Of a stretch of 5,615 bases of DNA, positions 4,822 through 5,615 are shown piece by piece. This DNA is from Cuspidothrix sp046080125. Its GTDB lineage: Bacteria; Cyanobacteriota; Cyanobacteriia; Cyanobacteriales; Nostocaceae. The position numbers and the translations under genes are program-made. Where the stretch lies: NCBI GenBank assembly GCA_046080125.1, contig JBJTTJ010000207.1:1-5615 (forward strand), given 5' to 3'. Within the stretch, counting starts at the first letter, position 1; every line of letters begins with the position of its first letter. The notes below the pieces were generated by a model that worked only from the letters and a program-made list of their open reading frames with translations, searched no databases and was not told where the DNA came from.

Positions 4822-5615
4822 ATGAAAAAATTTATCAGATGGTTAATCTTAGGTGGAACGCTGTTTTTTTTATTAAAAGCTTTAAAAGATAATTGGTTGG
4901 GAGTTAGTGCTATTCAGATTAATATTACTGGCTGGCTAATATTAATAATTGCTACAATTGTAACTTTATTGGCTCATATTTGGGCGGGTTGGGTTTGGAC
5001 TTGGGTACTCCAAGAATTAAATCAATCTGTATCTGATATTGAGTTTATTCAGGTTTATTTAAAAACGAATGTTGCCAAATATTTACCTGGGAATGTGTGG
5101 CATTATTACGGGCGAATTATGGCGGCTAAAAATGCTAATATTCCTACTCATATTGCTACTTTAAGTGTTTTATTAGAACCACTATTAATGTTAGCAGCAG
5201 CTTTGATTATTATTATCTTATTTAGTAGTCAACTTATTGTTAATAATCTGAATTTTAATTTAATTATTCTCCAATTTTTAGCTTTAATAATTGTTTTAGG
5301 TATACTTCATCCTCAGTTTTTAAATCCAGCTATTCAACTTTTAAACAGGTGGAAAAATAAAAAATCCCATGAAGAAAATCAATTAATTAATAGTTTTATA
5401 ATTAGACACTATCCCATAAAACCCCTATTAGGAGAATTAGTATTTTTAGGGTTACGTGCTACTGGATTTATTTTAACTATGTTGGCTATAAATTCTTTGA
5501 GTTGGGAGCAAATACCCTTATTAGTGGGAGCGTTTAGTTGTGCTTGGGTATTGGGGTTAGTTGTTCCTGGTGCACCCGGTGGTTTGGGGGTGTTTGAAAC
5601 CACGGCCATATTACT
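4822..5615 (+). CDS. Flippase-like integral membrane protein (UPF0104 / MprF N-terminal domain type), partial
   Basis: The frame is open from ATG 4822 to the right edge: 264 complete codons with the 3' end missing. The protein is very hydrophobic. Probable membrane segments lie at about 5-21, 36-63, 112-134, 146-163, 203-224 and 231-250. Family landmarks are NVAKYLPGNVWHYYGR (83-98) and VVPGAPGGLGVFE (247-259), matching the KYxPG and PGGxGxxE signatures of the lysylphosphatidylglycerol synthase transmembrane (flippase-like) family. Members with this domain alone lack the C-terminal aminoacyl-lipid synthase domain of MprF; intact ones are about 310-340 residues, so roughly the last 50-75 are outside. 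A role in lipid or polyprenyl-linked sugar translocation is inferred from the family, not shown. Start: MKKFIRW at 4822 has no clear ribosome site. An in-frame ATG at 4792 would add ten residues, but its GGGGA lies in the hairpin one base away, so it is less likely. It is probably co-transcribed with larC, given the 63-base gap containing only a hairpin. Confidence 0.85.
   Translation, partial: MKKFIRWLILGGTLFFLLKALKDNWLGVSAIQINITGWLILIIATIVTLLAHIWAGWVWTWVLQELNQSVSDIEFIQVYLKTNVAKYLPGNVWHYYGRIMAAKNANIPTHIATLSVLLEPLLMLAAALIIIILFSSQLIVNNLNFNLIILQFLALIIVLGILHPQFLNPAIQLLNRWKNKKSHEENQLINSFIIRHYPIKPLLGELVFLGLRATGFILTMLAINSLSWEQIPLLVGAFSCAWVLGLVVPGAPGGLGVFETTAIL

Noticed and set aside
5409..5609. 66-codon minus-strand ORF
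   Set aside because: Antisense to the flippase-like gene, whose family motifs are clear in the plus-strand frame.

Overview
The window looks like chromosomal DNA from a filamentous, probably heterocyst-forming cyanobacterium (Nostoc/Anabaena type). The signs are a HetZ-family gene, two HIP1 octamers (GCGATCGC) in one gene, a heptad TTACC-type tandem repeat, an AATCCCCGACTT-type intergenic hairpin, and moderately AT-rich DNA. No rRNA, tRNA, CRISPR array, transposase or recombinase is visible.

Left end (1 to about 530): decayed coding sequence on the + strand. A first piece (1-159) matches the start of DGQHR-domain proteins (the DndB/DpdB-like group). A second piece (129 to about 530) reads like real protein in another frame, has no usable start and no stop of its own, and I do not recognise it. 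Around 525-531 it runs directly into the interior of a gene on the opposite strand: a zinc-dependent medium-chain dehydrogenase (526-1032, -) that keeps its N-terminal catalytic half and stops inside the nucleotide-binding GxGxxG motif. Two genes are therefore cut tail to tail at one point. This rearrangement breakpoint, or edge of an inserted element, is the most unusual thing in the window.

Middle (1138-3403, - strand): a HetZ-family regulator (about 406 aa) and, after a roughly 355-base non-coding stretch with inverted repeats, a YciO-type member of the Sua5/YciO/YrdC family. The YciO-type gene is divergent from larC, and the 77 bases between them carry a heptad repeat.

Right end (3481-5615, + strand): larC, for nickel-pincer cofactor synthesis, as a single uninterrupted gene with a His-rich segment. 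A hairpin begins four bases after its stop. An integral membrane flippase-like protein (UPF0104 / MprF N-terminal type) follows and runs off the right edge. The intact genes look like ordinary cyanobacterial chromosome rather than one pathway. I see no complete new system; the accessory-looking part is the broken left edge, whose remainder lies outside the window.
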